Source: Dermanyssus gallinae
Taxonomy: Eukaryota > Arthropoda > Arachnida > Mesostigmata > Dermanyssidae
Direction of reading: 5' to 3'
DNA length: 64,000 bases
Assembly: GCA_003439945.1 (NCBI GenBank)
Contig: QVRM01006018.1
Span: 186,001-250,000 of the forward strand
Shown: positions 1-12,354 of the stretch, one piece after another
Layout: each line of letters starts with the position of its first letter
Position numbering within the stretch: position 1 is the stretch's first letter
Position numbers and translations under genes: made by a program
Notes under the pieces: model-generated
Told to the model about the DNA's origin: nothing
The model's input: only the letters and a program-made list of their open reading frames with translations
The model's database searches: none

Positions 1-148
1 CTGTCACCCATGCGACTTTCGATCGCGCCAGATTGCGGTTTGGTTCGCTCAATAGGCGCAAGTCCGCCCCGCGTCTGGTCGCGATTTCTTCGAGCAGGGA
101 GTGCGGCGCGCGGCTTCGGTTACAGTTCAGCTGGAGGACTTTAAGCAT
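1..148 (-). CDS. R1-clade LINE (R1L-1) ORF2, N-terminal fragment cut by window edge
   Basis: The minus strand from the ATG at 148-146 stays open to the window edge. It encodes the start of an APE-type endonuclease: KVLQLNCNRSR, where the Asn of the QLN/NCN strand is typical, then LLSEPNRN, where the Glu is the metal-binding position. Proteins starting this way belong to R1-clade ORF2, which would nick target DNA and, through its downstream RT, prime reverse transcription. The ATG overlaps the end of ORF1 by 8 nt (ATGCTTAA), suggesting coupled translation. Only about 49 residues are visible, so whether ORF2 is intact cannot be judged. Confidence 0.8.
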   Translation of the reverse strand, partial: MLKVLQLNCNRSRAPHSLLEEIATRRGADLRLLSEPNRNLARSKVAWVT

Positions 149-2212
149 TATGCTTTGGGGGGCTGGTGTGCTCAACCCTCTGGGCCTTAACCGCAGTCTT
201 GACGTTCAGGTTTAGGGGTGAGTTGCCGGGGCTCCGGCGCCTCTTTTGCCTTCGCTTGTCTCCGGAGCGGAGAGCGTTGGAAAAGCCTCCGGCAGCGGAT
301 TCCTCATCCGCGGCCGACATGTGGTTCTCATCCGTGTCTGACTCGAGCAGGATGGGGGTCTGAGACACCGCTTTCGCTGTCGCCAGTCGGGAGCGTGGAG
401 CGCCATCGTTAGAGTCCTTGATCTTCTGCCGGTAGGTCGGGCATGCCGTCGAGTTGGTTGCGTGCGTTTGAGCACCCATTGGCCACCTGGCCGAGGTCGC
501 CGCAGCGGTGGCAACGCTTGCCTTCGCATCGCTCGAACGTGCAGTCCCGCGCCGAGTGTCCGACGCGTTGGCACCGCAGGCAGCAGGGCACCGAGACCCA
601 GTTGTTAATCGGGTAGGTGCTCCAGCCTACCTGGAGACGACCCGCCGCCACAAGGGGGGCCGCTGCTTCACGTGAGCGGAACCTCACGATGGCCGAGACG
701 AGGCCATAGGCGCTCGCGACCGGAGGCTCCAAGGTGAAATTTCCGGCCGCTGCGGAGACGTTCGTCAGCGCGTTTCTGATGTCTTCTGCTGTAGTGCCTG
801 TAGGGAGATTGCGTACGATCATTTTGACCTCGGCCGCGTACGCCGTTATCTTGGCTGAGGCTCCCCCCTCCGTCTGTAGGGCTTCTAGGAAGGAGCGGGT
901 TCCCCCGGCCTCCTTTTCCGCTACCTTCAGTACCACGTCTCCGTTTCTAAGTTGGGTGAGCCGTTGCACTGTGACGTTGTGTGCATCAGGACGTACCTTT
1001 TGCTGCACGCCGCTTATGTCGACGCCGGGGGTTTCCTCGCCCTTCCTCAGCACGATGGTGCTCCACGCGGGGCGCTTCGGAGCTGTATTCTGTTGGTTAC
1101 TTGTCGTCCGTCGCCTTATTGGTTCCCCTCTTCTCGCGGTTTGCCCTCTTCCGCGTCGCCTTGGACGTGTAAAGGGCCACCCTGATGTCGGCCTTGCGGG
1201 CGCAGACCTCGAGAAGCCTCTGTGACTTCACAGGGTCGGTCACGTAGCACGGAATGGGGTCCGTGTCCGATGCCGACCGCTGCTGGGCGGCCGCCTGCAG
1301 CGCCTCGAAGATCTTCTCCGTCTCACCTATCGCGTCGTCCTCTTCCTTGGGAAGACGTAGGGTGACCAGGGACCGGGTCACTGGCTCCTCTCCCTTCTCC
1401 TCGATGCAGCGTGTTGCTACCCTGTTGGTGAAGGTTCGGGCTGCGTCGGTCCTCAGCTTGCTGAACTGCGCACCCATGACGTTCCAGATCGCCTCGTCGC
1501 TGCGATTTGCCTCCCGGACAATGAGGATCCGCACGGGGCAGTCCCTTGTTATGCTGCCGGTGGCAATCGACGTGTTGCAAAACAGGTCGGCTGTCCACTT
1601 CATTTCTGTGATCTTTTTGAGACCTTCCATAGAGCCGCCTTCGGTAACAAGCCTTTCTAGCTCGGCCTTGCTGAGCGTCGCGTCTGCGTCTGTGTTGTCT
1701 GTCTGGCAGCCGGTAGACCGCGTTTTAACCGCGCGATCCGTCTAGCATCCCGATTCCACTTTAGCTTTTTGGTCGGCCTGGCGACAATGGCATTTCTCCG
1801 GCGCGCCGGTAGACGTTGGGCTGGGTTCTGCCAGCAGGCGTTCCTTTTCCTTCAGCCGGGCAACCCTCAGGCTTTTCGCTGCCCCTTCTATGAGCGATTT
1901 CAGCTTCTTGGACACCTTAACGAGGTGGTCACGCTTATCCCTGGTCTGTGTATAGGCCTCTATTTCGTTGATGTAGCAGGCGATCGGGTTTATGGCCCTG
2001 AAAACTGGGCTCACTTCTTCACCTTCCCCTGCTTCTCCGGTAAGCTCACTCGTTGAGTAGCTGTGCTCGTGTGCCGCACTAGTCTCGTTCGCCGTGTCCT
2101 TAGTGTGGGAGAGAGGCTGGGCCTCGTTCCCCGCGTTCGCTGTGATCGCACTAGCGATCGGTGACCGTTGTAGCATCTTCCGGGGTTGGTAGATGCTTCC
2201 TCTCTCGGTCAC
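141..2212 (-). pseudogene. R1L-1 ORF1 (gag-like, zinc knuckles), broken
   Basis: This is a nucleic-acid-binding gag-like ORF1 of an R1-clade LINE. It reads from an ATG near 2212. One frame runs to about 1097 with a single in-frame TAG at 1742-1744. The frame changes between about 1110 and 1053, and again near 460. The C-terminal half contains zinc knuckles: CLRCQRVGHSARDC is a normal CX2CX4HX4C, CHRCGDLGQVANGC has Gln in place of the His, and a third is cut by the last frameshift (ACPTYRQ). A basic tail (KRRQKRRR) follows. The stop TAA at 143-141 overlaps the ORF2 start. One stop and two frameshifts make this copy non-functional. Confidence 0.82.
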
Positions 2213-2900
2213 AGGGGTCGATAGTGGCGCATCCGACGTTCCTGCTGCCTCCTCTTGTGTCGGTTTGGCCGATCCGGCAAGCCCCGGGGGGGGGGGGCCG
2301 CACTCCTGAGTGGACTGCAGGGGGTGTGAGGGAGGGGGGGGGGGTTGATCGGACGGTAGAGAAGAGGGAACCGTATGTGTCCACCAAGTCCCAGCTCTGT
2401 ACCACCAACCGGTCCGGATATATCCAAGTTCTATTCTCGGGGAGGGAGCGGCACTTGGAGGCCGCTCTCTCTAATACGTTGGCGCAGGACCCTTTTCCAG
2501 CGTGGACCCCTGGGGGGGGGACGGAAGTCTGCTCAGATTGTTATACACCTCCGCGGCGAGGTTGGGTGGAGTTGGGCAGAGCACGAACTTCCGACCCTCC
2601 TCCCGGGGTAACCTCCCAAGTTTGGGAAAGACGTGCACTCGTTCCCTGCGGTGCAGGGAGGCTGCGCAGGTTGCCTATATAAGGAGGGACGTTGGTATGG
2701 AGAGGTGGCGAGGTGTCACCGGCTCCAGCTGATAGCCGGTTTGAACTACGAGACTAGGATTTGGTAGGGTGGTCACTGGGACTCGCCGCCACCTCCTGCC
2801 CGAGCCTCGAGCGCCCCCTGGTGGCAGAACCGGTGCAGTATCCAGCTCCTGCCCCAGTGGTCGCACAGTCACGCGGTTCGGGGTGTGGGTCGTCTACGCG
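2213..2900. other. GC-rich stretch upstream of R1L-1 ORF1, probable 5' UTR
   Basis: No convincing gene. There are long G runs near 2285-2298, 2331-2343 and 2511-2520, so the minus strand is C-rich ahead of ORF1. It probably includes the R1L-1 5' UTR, but no element boundary or target-site duplication was found. A TATATAAGG string lies at about 2673-2682 on the + strand without a supported gene downstream. Confidence 0.35.
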
Positions 2901-4329
2901 ATCCTCTCCCTACTGACGTGACCGGACGTCGCTCGATCTGTTCTCCGCTCAGTTGAGCGTCAACCGCTGAGCTAAACGGACGCGCGATGGCAGGCTGCCG
3001 CACCCTGGGAGTGGCGGCGACGCCTGGCGGCGGAATCCGCAGAGAACCAAAGAACAACAGAGATTCACTTAGCTGTAGGCCGTTGAGTGGGCGGACGCGC
3101 CTTGCGAAGCTCTTCAAGCACTATCACACACCAAAGTCCACGAGAAGTTTCCAAAAGTCCGTCACAATTGCACCACTGATGTCGAGTATAACACAGACGT
3201 CTATGGGAATCGCGAGAAACCGACGAAAATTCCTTGCAAATCGTAGCAGGCGGAGCGCGTGACCGCACTCGACGACTGCCAGACCGGAACTGAATACGGA
3301 CAAATTGCCTTCTGTAACTTGTCCTTGTCTTTGACTTCAACGTATATCTTTAATGTTTGTGAAAGATCGTCTCTCCATTACGCTGCATGAATAAACTATA
3401 TGCAATAATACTTGCTAAAATCAGGCAAGGCGGTTTGCGCTTCCTTACGCGTTTAAATAGTGAAGATTAGTTGCATTCGTGTTATAGAAGAGACACGCGT
3501 ACAGAAGATGCATATTGAGGGCCTTCCCTTAATGGACATTAACGGATGTGGTTTTAGTTGGTGTTACAATCCAACCATCTCGAGTCCCATACACACCCTG
3601 CGACACGTAAGTAGAAGAACGTTAGAGCCTTTCATCTTCTTATTCTTCACAACAAAGGGCGCAAGTGAAGGAGCCGAAAATAGTTGTCTACCTAGGGTTA
3701 AATAAAGTTAGTTTAGTTAAGTTTAGTCATTAGTGTATCGTTCTTGCGCGTACATTGCTCTTTGTAATAAGCGAGTTTACTTATGTGAGAGTCTTTCATT
3801 CTGCTGCTGAGTTACGGCCGGCACAAATGTTTATTAACGAGGTATCTATTTTTATTGAGAGAGCGCCGTAACGAACATACGCCCTAATCACTCTCTAGGT
3901 TTATATTGTTCATGGCCGTTGCTGCGATAAAAAATATGTTTTCGGTCCGCCAATAGGCGTGTTTCGTTTTCCAATTGATTGTCTACCTGCGTATTTTAGT
4001 AGCCACATTAATTTATTAATTTATTGTCAGCTTGTTGTACATATCTAAATAGACATGTCTCCTTTTATATCAGGGACGCTTAGAGCTGCAGCATATGTAT
4101 TATCTACGCGTCCTGCATATACTAGGCTATCAATTCTATTTTATTCTCACACATACTATATCCTGAATGTTTTGTGACATGTGTATATGGCAAAATAAAT
4201 CTCTACTGTGTCCTAGCTATGCATATTATCTAATTTTAGATCGCTGTCGAACATAACGTGTTTCCACAATTTGCTCGAAGGGGTCAAAGATATCGGGAGT
4301 TTAAAAGGCCAATATACATATTTATTTAT
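2901..4329. other. Non-coding stretch, no gene seen
   Basis: Base composition shifts from mixed to AT-rich at about 3300. The few open frames are short, have no recognisable domain and lack homopolymer-independent support. Nothing repeated elsewhere in the window was recognised here. Confidence 0.5.
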
Positions 4330-4745
4330 TCACCATAATATTGGTAGCAGTATACATCTAATGTTATGCGAAGTCTACACTGATCCCATATAGTGTGTAC
4401 GAGATTGTAGTGACGTTGTGTCTAGTTCGGTGCACACAAGTATATGGTATCTATCAATATCACAAATTCCACAAAAACTACACACACAACCATCGACCTC
4501 AAAACACTGTTCACTCAAACATATGTGGTGATGGTATCCGTGCCATGTCACTCGACAAATTAGTGCTCGGTTCTTCTGGGCTCCTCTCTTCCATTTGTCC
4601 GAGCAAAACGCTGGTCCGTCCGTATAGTTATTGGTCGCAAACTTCACGTTGCGTATCTCCCAAAACTCCCTATATACTGTGAGTACGGCTTCATTAAGAG
4701 GTAGTCCGTCTAGGGCAAAGTCCTCTGTAAGGGTTCAATATGTGC
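4330..4745 (-). mobile_element. LINE-E, 5'-truncated 3' end
   Basis: The minus strand encodes the C-terminal part of the LINE-E reverse transcriptase protein. It carries the cysteine/histidine tail HHHICLSEQCF, VDGCVCSFCG and DIDRYHILVCTE, and matches the + strand protein near 54600-54850 almost residue for residue. Below the ORF, 4330-4430 is the 3' UTR. The same UTR reappears at 31672-31773 and 59085-59185, after LINE-J. The copy starts abruptly near 4745, as expected from 5' truncation during target-primed reverse transcription. Confidence 0.75.
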
Positions 4746-4816
4746 ACCATTCTTCTCAATAGGAACAACTATATTATTATCTAGCTGTTGACGGAAATGC
4801 CAATTTTTGCTCATTT

Positions 4817-4819
<3 letters not shown>

Positions 4820-4854
<35 letters not shown>

Positions 4855-4868
4855 CCATGCACACCCTA

Positions 4869-4908
<40 letters not shown>

Positions 4909-4910
4909 AT
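4820..4910. repeat. Two (AT)n microsatellites
   Basis: Pure dinucleotide tracts at 4820-4851 and 4880-4910 are separated by a short unique spacer. Open frames across them are low-complexity artefacts. Confidence 0.95.
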
Positions 4911-4913
4911 CAC

Positions 4914-5359
4914 ACCATTGTCTACTGAAACCGCGGCAATAGCAGTTGCCGTGAACGCCCGAGCGGGTACGTGACGCGTTCCACATGGACACGACGGAAT
5001 AAAGCTTGCAGAAGCACGTCATTGTACGAGAGGATGGAACCGTCTATCCCGCACGACATAAACATCCATCTGTCTGTTCGGTCAGAGAAAAATGCTTGAC
5101 CTTAGGAGGGCCATCCCTTGAGCTTTACAGAGCTGCTGTTACCGGCACTAGTTGCAGGCCAGCTTCGGCCATAAAATAAATTCGCTTCTGTCGAGAATGT
5201 ATTCCTCTGCCGGAGCCGAAACAGCGCTGGCAAAGTTACCGTGCGCGCGGCAGAAACGCTAAGGCATTTTGCCACAATGCTGACACTCTCCCTCTCTTTG
5301 TGTCCGTAATAATACATCGACATGTGTTTCCATCCACACCGAAAATCGCATGTGTCGGC

Positions 5360-5397
<38 letters not shown>

Positions 5398-6381
5398 AGC
5401 GGAAAATTCAAATTTAAAATAAAATCCTGATTTTGGTATAATACCGAAAATGTGCTTATTTTAGTGTATCATCAGATAGGCAGATCCGGCGTTTTTGGTC
5501 ACCACCAAACACCAAAAATCGCCTCGTTTCTGTCTATGGCGATTGCTAATGTATATGTATGTATCCCTAGGGGTACATATATAGCATTGTAGTCGCCGCC
5601 GCTACCGCGGCCATCTTGGATAGCCGGCCTATCTCGGTCGCCACGCGACCTCGTGGCAGTGAGTGGCATCCAAGAGGGAGAGTGTTGTGTGAGAAGTTGA
5701 CGTGCACTTGCACATCGACAACGTGCAGGCGCCCGCCCGGACCAACGTTCGGGTGACGTCTGCCCCACATACAGGTGCGAGATAAAGTGCAGGGCACGTA
5801 GGCAGACTTCGCGTTCCGCCAGCGCGTGTGCATATGCGCCGGTCAACGCGCACGGAGTAGTGACATACATATATATTTATATATGTACGTGGCGCTCTTT
5901 GTGGCGTGCCGACCATATGTTAACAGCTGCGAACGAGAGACCGGCCTGCGTGTAGTAACAAGGGTGGCCTGTGCTGATCGTATCTTGTAACACCCGTCCC
6001 ATGTGCATTATATACTGGTAAAATTAATATATTGTTGTGGTACCTGTATCTCACTAGATATCAGGGGGGCGGCACTGGTACTTGTATTACTTGTACTATC
6101 CGCCCGGTAGCGTAGCCTACCTACCATATAATATATTAATTAGTGCTACTACATACACGCATACACGGCAACCATACACTGTGTTGACACATTGTGACAG
6201 TGTACGGTTTGGCGCCGTGAGGTCAGGCTGTTTTTTACATTTGACAGCTTAAGAGCAACGTCAACTGCGCGTGTCGAGACAGACCATCAGTCTTGACACG
6301 CTCCATCGCTCACGCGTTTTTTTAACATCAACGAGATTTTAAAGATTTTAACTTCATCTTCCACCGAAGAAAGAAGAGAGG
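4914..6381. other. Non-coding stretch with (AT)n at 5361-5393
   Basis: Only short overlapping frames without recognisable domains. The last 100-150 bases may be the 5' UTR of the R2-like element that starts translation at 6382. No start-site or target-site signature was identified. Confidence 0.45.
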
Positions 6382-9300
6382 ATGGACTCCCGGAATCTCG
6401 CCTGCCCGATCTGCGACAGGAGATGCAAGACCGGTGCCGGCCTCTCGTCTCACATGCGTTCCCACAGCACACGGGTAGGCAACGAATCCACCAACACTAC
6501 TAGTTTAGTTAACTCGCTCATTCCCCCCCCCCCCCCACCTAGTAATAACAATGACAACATAAATAATAGCTCCACCGCTCCCGATTCAGGCGCTCCCTTA
6601 CCAACTAGCTCCCAACGACTAATTGCTGCTAATATTAATAATAATCGGCCGAATATTAATTCTCGATCGACCTAGTAATAGCATTATAGCCGATTCTACT
6701 CCCCCTCCCCCCGTACAAGAGCCATCACCTATACCAAGCGGCTCCGGTGTCTCATTCAATAGCAGCGATAACCAATTAAATCATAATGCTATTGGTGTCG
6801 AGGCTAACACCCCCGGCACTAGTGGCATTACTCCCACAAACCCCCCTCCCCCTCGCAGGATGTCCCCCTCTTCCCCCCCTCACGGTCCCTCCCCCCTAAA
6901 TTTAATATGCCCAGTCGCTGACTGCTCTCGTAGTTTTCTCTCCAAATCCGGCCTAGCCATTCATGTGAGGCGGAAACATCCGATTCTCATGAATGAAGAG
7001 CTGAGCAGTCAACCTCCTCTTAAAAAGGCGCGCTGGGATCCCCAGGATCGTGAGCTATTAGCCTATTTAGAAGCCTCCCTAGTATCAGAGAATAGCGAAA
7101 CTACACCCTGCGAGATCAATAAACTTTTATTGTCTAAATTCCCTGATCGCACACTTGAGTCGATTAAACGCCAGCGGAAATCGGCAGCGTATAAGGCGCG
7201 AGTTAACGAGTTTGTTCACAAACGAACTCGTTCTCCGTCTGGCTCCGACGACGAGTCTGGCGATCCTTACCCCAAAAGGTCCGACCTTGACTCACAGGAA
7301 ACCAAGTTTCCTTCCCCAAAAGACGCTATCATAGCGCGAATACAAGCCCTCACCAACACGCTCCCCCCACACTCATCAACCACAGACCTAACCCACCTTG
7401 CAAATATAATTTGCCAAGGTGAGGCACACTTCCAAATACTAAACGACTTCCTACACAAACACATAAACGCAACAACACACCCGCGCACAGCTGTGACGCC
7501 CCCGTCCACTGATAGGGCGCTGTCAAAGCGTAAGCTGCGGCGGGAACACTACGCTATCACACAGAAATTATACAACAAAAACCGCTCCAAGTGTGCTCAA
7601 GGCATACTAGACGGTGTACGCCGAATAAACAACATGAATGACACGGAGGTTGTAGAGCATTGGACTACTGCAATGACCCAACCCCCACCCCCGCCACTTA
7701 CGCCAAACCCCTACATCCCCAACCCAGATCTCAACTGCGTTTCTACCCCTATCTCCCTCCTAGAAACGCAATCAGCTCTCCGAGGGACATCTAAAGCACT
7801 AGGCTTGGATGGGATTAAACTAGCATCCCTCCGTAAACTCCCCTTAGAGAATGTCTGCTGTCTCCTTAATATTCTATTCATTAGCGATGTTCCCCCCTGC
7901 CAACAAAAGGCTCGAGTAGCGTTCATCCCCAAGGTCACTGATGCCTCCTCCCCCAGTGACCTCCGACCCATCTCGATTAGCTCTTACCTACAAAGAACGC
8001 TTAATAAAATCCTTTCTAAACGTATCCAAAAATCTATTAAAATTCTCCCCACTCAACGAGCCTTCCTCCCATTCGATGGGACTTTCGAAAACCTGACGGT
8101 TCTCGATGGCATCATTCATGATGCCAAGTCCACAGGCCGCGAATTGCGGATCGCGTCGGTCGACCTGCGTAAGGCGTTCGACTCGATCAGCCATGACGCG
8201 GTCCTGTGGACGCTCGGGGCCAGAGGGTATCCGGAAGTCTTCATCGAGTATATCGAGCGCCTATACCAATCATCCCAAACTCTCCTCGAATTCGGTAAAG
8301 AATGTCGTACTATCAGGCCCACCAGGGGTGTTCGTCAGGGTTCTAGTTCTTGACGACATTCTCAGGAAAATAAACTTAGACAATTTAGGATATCGACTAA
8401 AAGAAGGAAACCGCCTTATGGGCCTAGCCTTTGCGGACGACCTCATCCTCCTCGCCTCCACCAAGAACACCCTCCAACAACTCCTAGATTTAGCTTTCCC
8501 CTTACTTAAAGAAAGAGGCCTTGAAATCAACACTGATAAGAGCTTTACGATCTCGCATCTTTATGATAGCCGGGTGAAGAAGAGCCTTTATCAGTCAACC
8601 CCCGAATTCTCCGTTGGAGGGAGGCAATTGCCAGCCAAGGGTATATGCGCTCGATGGAGATACCTCGGCATCGAGTTCGACAGTAATGGCAGAGTCGACA
8701 CGGCCAAGGTCACTCTCCTAGAACTACTCGGCAGACTAACATCAGCTCCCCTTAAATCCCAGCAACGCTTAACAATACTGAAACAATTCCTTATCCCGAA
8801 AATTCTCTATAAACTGGTGGCTGGTCCCCGACCGTCTCAAAAATTCCTCCTAGAACTAGACTGTGAGATCAGGCGAACGGTGAAGTTGCAGTGGCTCAAA
8901 CTCGAAAACAGCGTGCCAAACGCCTTCCTATACGCGCACATCTCACACGGCGGTCTGGACATCCCCTGTCTCCGTACACTAATTCCCAGACTTCGCCTCT
9001 CCCGCCTCACTGCCCTGAACAGATCATCCCACATAGGCACTCAATGGCTGCTGTCGACCAAGTATCACAGTAAGGAGCTGGCGAAAACCAGCGCTCTCTG
9101 TGTGTTCGATGACACGACCATTGAAGACGCCGCACACGAGACCGAGTACTGGTCTCGTACACTACATAACACAGTCGATGGGGCTCACCTGAAACACACA
9201 CACCTAACCCCTTTTACAAATGACTGGGTCAAGGGTACTCCTTACCTATCCGGTAGGGAGTACATAAACCTGATTAAGTTAAGGATCAACGCACTACCAA

Positions 9301-9896
9301 CGCGTGCCAGACTCGCAAGGGGTCGCCCCGGGTACGACAAATTCTGTCGTCATGGGTGCAACGCTGTCGAGACGCTGGCCCACATCGCTCAAGTGTGCGA
9401 TCACACCCATCGCCCTATAATCAAGCGCCACGATGACATATGTGAGCGAGTCACCCGCCTACTCCGTGCTAAAGGAATGCAGGTGGAACGAGAGCGCACC
9501 TTCCGAAGACCCGCCGCACCGGCTCGGAGACCAGACCTCGTCATAACAACACCTACGAGGGTCTGGGTCTTGGACGCCGAGGTCTGCGGCCCCTCAAGAG
9601 ACCTTGCATTGGCCAGACGGGATAAGATCAGGAAATACGATATACCCGGGGTCAGGGATCAACTTCCCAGCTCGCTTCCCACCCGATTCGGGTCCATCAC
9701 CGTGTCGATGACCGGTGTATGGGAGCCCGAGTCGGTGAAGGATCTCCTGACTCTCGGGTTATCGAAGAAAAACCTGATCGACCTAACCGTCCTGGCCATG
9801 CAGGGTACCCTACGGGTCTTCCGGGCGCACCGGGACCACAAGAGCTGGGTCCGTCGCGGAGAAGGAGCAGGCGAAGTCACCGGGAGGCGATTTTAA
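6382..9896 (+). pseudogene. R2-like polyprotein: ZF-ZF-Myb-RT-RLE, two frame breaks
   Basis: The ORF starts at 6382 (frame 1) with a classic C2H2 finger, CPICDRRC...HMRSH, followed by a Pro/Asn-rich linker. The frame changes between 6560 and 6676. The second frame (to 8353) carries a second finger, CPVADCSRSF...HVRRKH, a Myb-like helix region (KARWDPQDRELLAYLE to KRQRKSAAYKARV) and RT motifs ASVDLRKAFDS and TRGVRQG. A small deletion just after TRGVRQG near 8341 removes part of the conserved RT core and shifts to the third frame (to 9896). That frame has the catalytic FADD (GLAFADDLILL), a CX3CX7HX4C knuckle (CRHGCN...HIAQVC) and the PD-(D/E)XK nuclease residues RPDLVI and WVLDAEV. The domain order assigns the family. 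The two breaks mean this copy is inactive. Confidence 0.85.
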
Positions 9897-9985
9897 ATTA
9901 TTTTTTTAGGCGGGCACTGCCTCAGTGTGCAAATGTGCAATTATTGAATACATTCAATGTTGTATTCCCAAATAAAGTAGATATG
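6382..9985 (+). mobile_element. R2-like non-LTR retrotransposon (RLE type)
   Basis: A single-ORF element laid out as zinc finger, zinc finger, Myb-like domain, reverse transcriptase, CCHC and restriction-like endonuclease, the R2/NeSL-type layout. A short 3' UTR with AATAAA at 9971-9976 follows the stop at 9894-9896. The flanks contain no recognisable 28S rRNA, the classical R2 target, so this is either a family with another target or an off-target copy. Its exact ends and target-site duplication were not found. Confidence 0.8.
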
Positions 9986-12289
9986 CAGGATTTATAGATG
10001 AAACAATACACCTGCAAAATACCTTCCTCAGTTTTGCTGCAAATTGTCACCAAAGAGGTATTTGCATTTTTTTTATCAGGAAAGTGCGAGGGCCCTATTC
10101 CTGTATCAACCAAGGGTTAGCATGTCCCATGTACTTCTTGAAATGTTGCATTCTTGACCACAATGCCGATTGGATGTTCCCGAACACGAAAAATCGTGAT
10201 GTTTTCTATTAACGAAATGTTCAGTCACGGCTTGACATACTTGGGGCAATACATTTATTTATACTTGGGGTTGGATCTCAGCGATATCAATAATATTAAC
10301 AATAGTCTAATTTCCTCCTTAAAGACTTGAGGTCGTAGGTTGACACAAATTGTTGATATAAAAAAAAACCTATTTCGCGATCTGGACGAACATATACTGA
10401 CCGTTTGGCATAAAAAATCGATACATTTTCCTAAAATGTCGCTATTACTTTCTTCACAGTCGGTGCACTTGGAAGAAAATGTGTCACAGAAATTGGATGC
10501 AATTTGCGAATTGCGACAGACAAACATTCTCATTTTTAAAATAATGTTTAATGATAATAAATGCACTGTTATATCAAATAGCCATTTATTTTCAATAATG
10601 GCAAACTATCTACCTTCAAGCTGTTTGAGGCTTTGACTTATTTTATTACATTTAAGAAGTAAGTGATAATAGCACAGTAATCATAATAGATAATGCAGTG
10701 ACATACGTAAATTATCATTACAGAGAAACAAATCCACGGCGAACAGCATAGTATGGTTAATGTCACCTCATATGTTTAAAAGGAAATAGTTATGAACTCG
10801 GCAAGTGCGTACGCAAATATTGTGGAGAGTGGAAGAACGAACGTCACCACATACTCAACTGCTCGTTTACCGAAACATCTTAACTACGGTCAATTGTCAA
10901 CGATATTGTTAGCCTACAGAATAATATTTGAACGATCGTGCTATACTATCAACGCATGGTGAACAAACTTGAAACACTAATAAATAAGACATTAATGATT
11001 ACTATTAGTGTCTTAGTATTGTTTCTGATAGGGTTGTTATATGGCTTTCGTGTCAGTATTGATAAAGCTGCTTGATTTATAATATTAGTAGTATTACCAG
11101 TTAAAGTTCACACATGGTTTATTCACGAACCCGCATCAACCAATATTAATATTTTTAAAACAACTCATTTTCATTTCAGAAAAAAAATTTACCATCAAGC
11201 ATTAATTTGCACTGAAGTTCTCGTTCGTTTGAACAAATATATACGACTCGCAGCAGAGTCTCTAAAAGAAACATAAAACAACAAATTCAATGCTGCACCC
11301 TTAGAAACGAATATGTAGGCTAAAAGTCATTGTCACAACCAGCAACCGTGTATAAGCATAAAATAGCCATATACGATATGCACAGCATACGTATACCATT
11401 CAAACGTACTTGCGAATGTCCGAAGATTAAGTGATTATCTATAAACAATATATTTTATGAAGTATATTTACACATACAAATGCCGATGCCGTAAATAATC
11501 ATACAAATATGACGCCCGGAAAAGCCAGGCACCGGTAGAATATATATACCGGTCAAAAAGAATGCTGGGTGGACTAAAAATAAACGATAAACGATGGGTA
11601 CTCAAATCAGCTTCAGGTGCGGTAATTACAGCGTAGCATTCCGGTGCGACATAATCAAGTTGTTTTTTTTTCGATTTTCTGTGTACCTGCAACACAAGAC
11701 CGAGACACTTTAAATACTGCGAATATCCAGCCGTCTCTTCAAACAACAGGATATTTCAGGGGATGCGAAGTATTCTCTGGAAAGGTCGGGCTTCGGAATA
11801 AGCGGGTCTTAATCTTGTTAATTGGGTGAAAGTAGTTAAACTTACCGATAATTAATTTCCCTTGGGTTAGCGAGTGCCGCATATCCTTAGGTAGTTTTTT
11901 AGATGTGATTGGTATGAAACAGGATCATAGCATCTTCGGCAAATGCAAAGGCCTTATCGTTATAAATTTCCAGCGTACAACTTCCAGAGGGCGAAATACA
12001 GGAGAATCAGAAAACAGGGACTGACTTCACTTCGACTTATCTCCACGAAGTTGACTCCACGGAACCGACTTGGATTGGTTGTTTTATACTGGGAAAGTAG
12101 GACCTAAACTAGGCGTATCAATTCGCAGGCCAAAATCTTACGATGGAAATGATTATTCCAATAAATAGAAGAAATACATACATATGTTATTTATATTTGA
12201 CTTAAATTATTTGTGTTCCTTCAGCGTAAGTGCCAGTCTTGGATGTCCTCACATCAGCATTTGTACGTATATTATTATTATTATTAGTT
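9986..12289. other. AT-rich stretch, no gene seen
   Basis: Frames up to about 100 codons occur on both strands (10255-10636) but overlap each other, have no domain and have the composition of random AT-rich sequence. The right end enters an (ATT)n tract near 12272-12290 that marks the 3' end of RLE-LINE copy 1. Confidence 0.5.
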
Positions 12290-12354
12290 TTTTCGGTTTT
12301 ACAATTGTGAGGTATGAACGTTTAAGCCAGGTTTATAATGCTCTGCTTATTTCC

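Noticed and set aside
2905..3000. tRNA-like A-box (TAGCTCAGCGGTTGA) on the minus strand
   Set aside because: No matching B-box (GGTTCGANTCC) at tRNA spacing and no 7-bp acceptor stem. At most a SINE-like echo.
4777..5022. Frame with alternating Tyr-Ile repeats
   Set aside because: Translation of (AT)n tracts.
5499..5916. Three overlapping minus-strand frames of 88-123 codons
   Set aside because: They overlap each other in different frames, contain no recognisable motif and no repeat elsewhere in the window.
10255..10636. Overlapping about 100-codon frames on both strands
   Set aside because: No domain, mutual overlap, AT-rich composition. Expected by chance.
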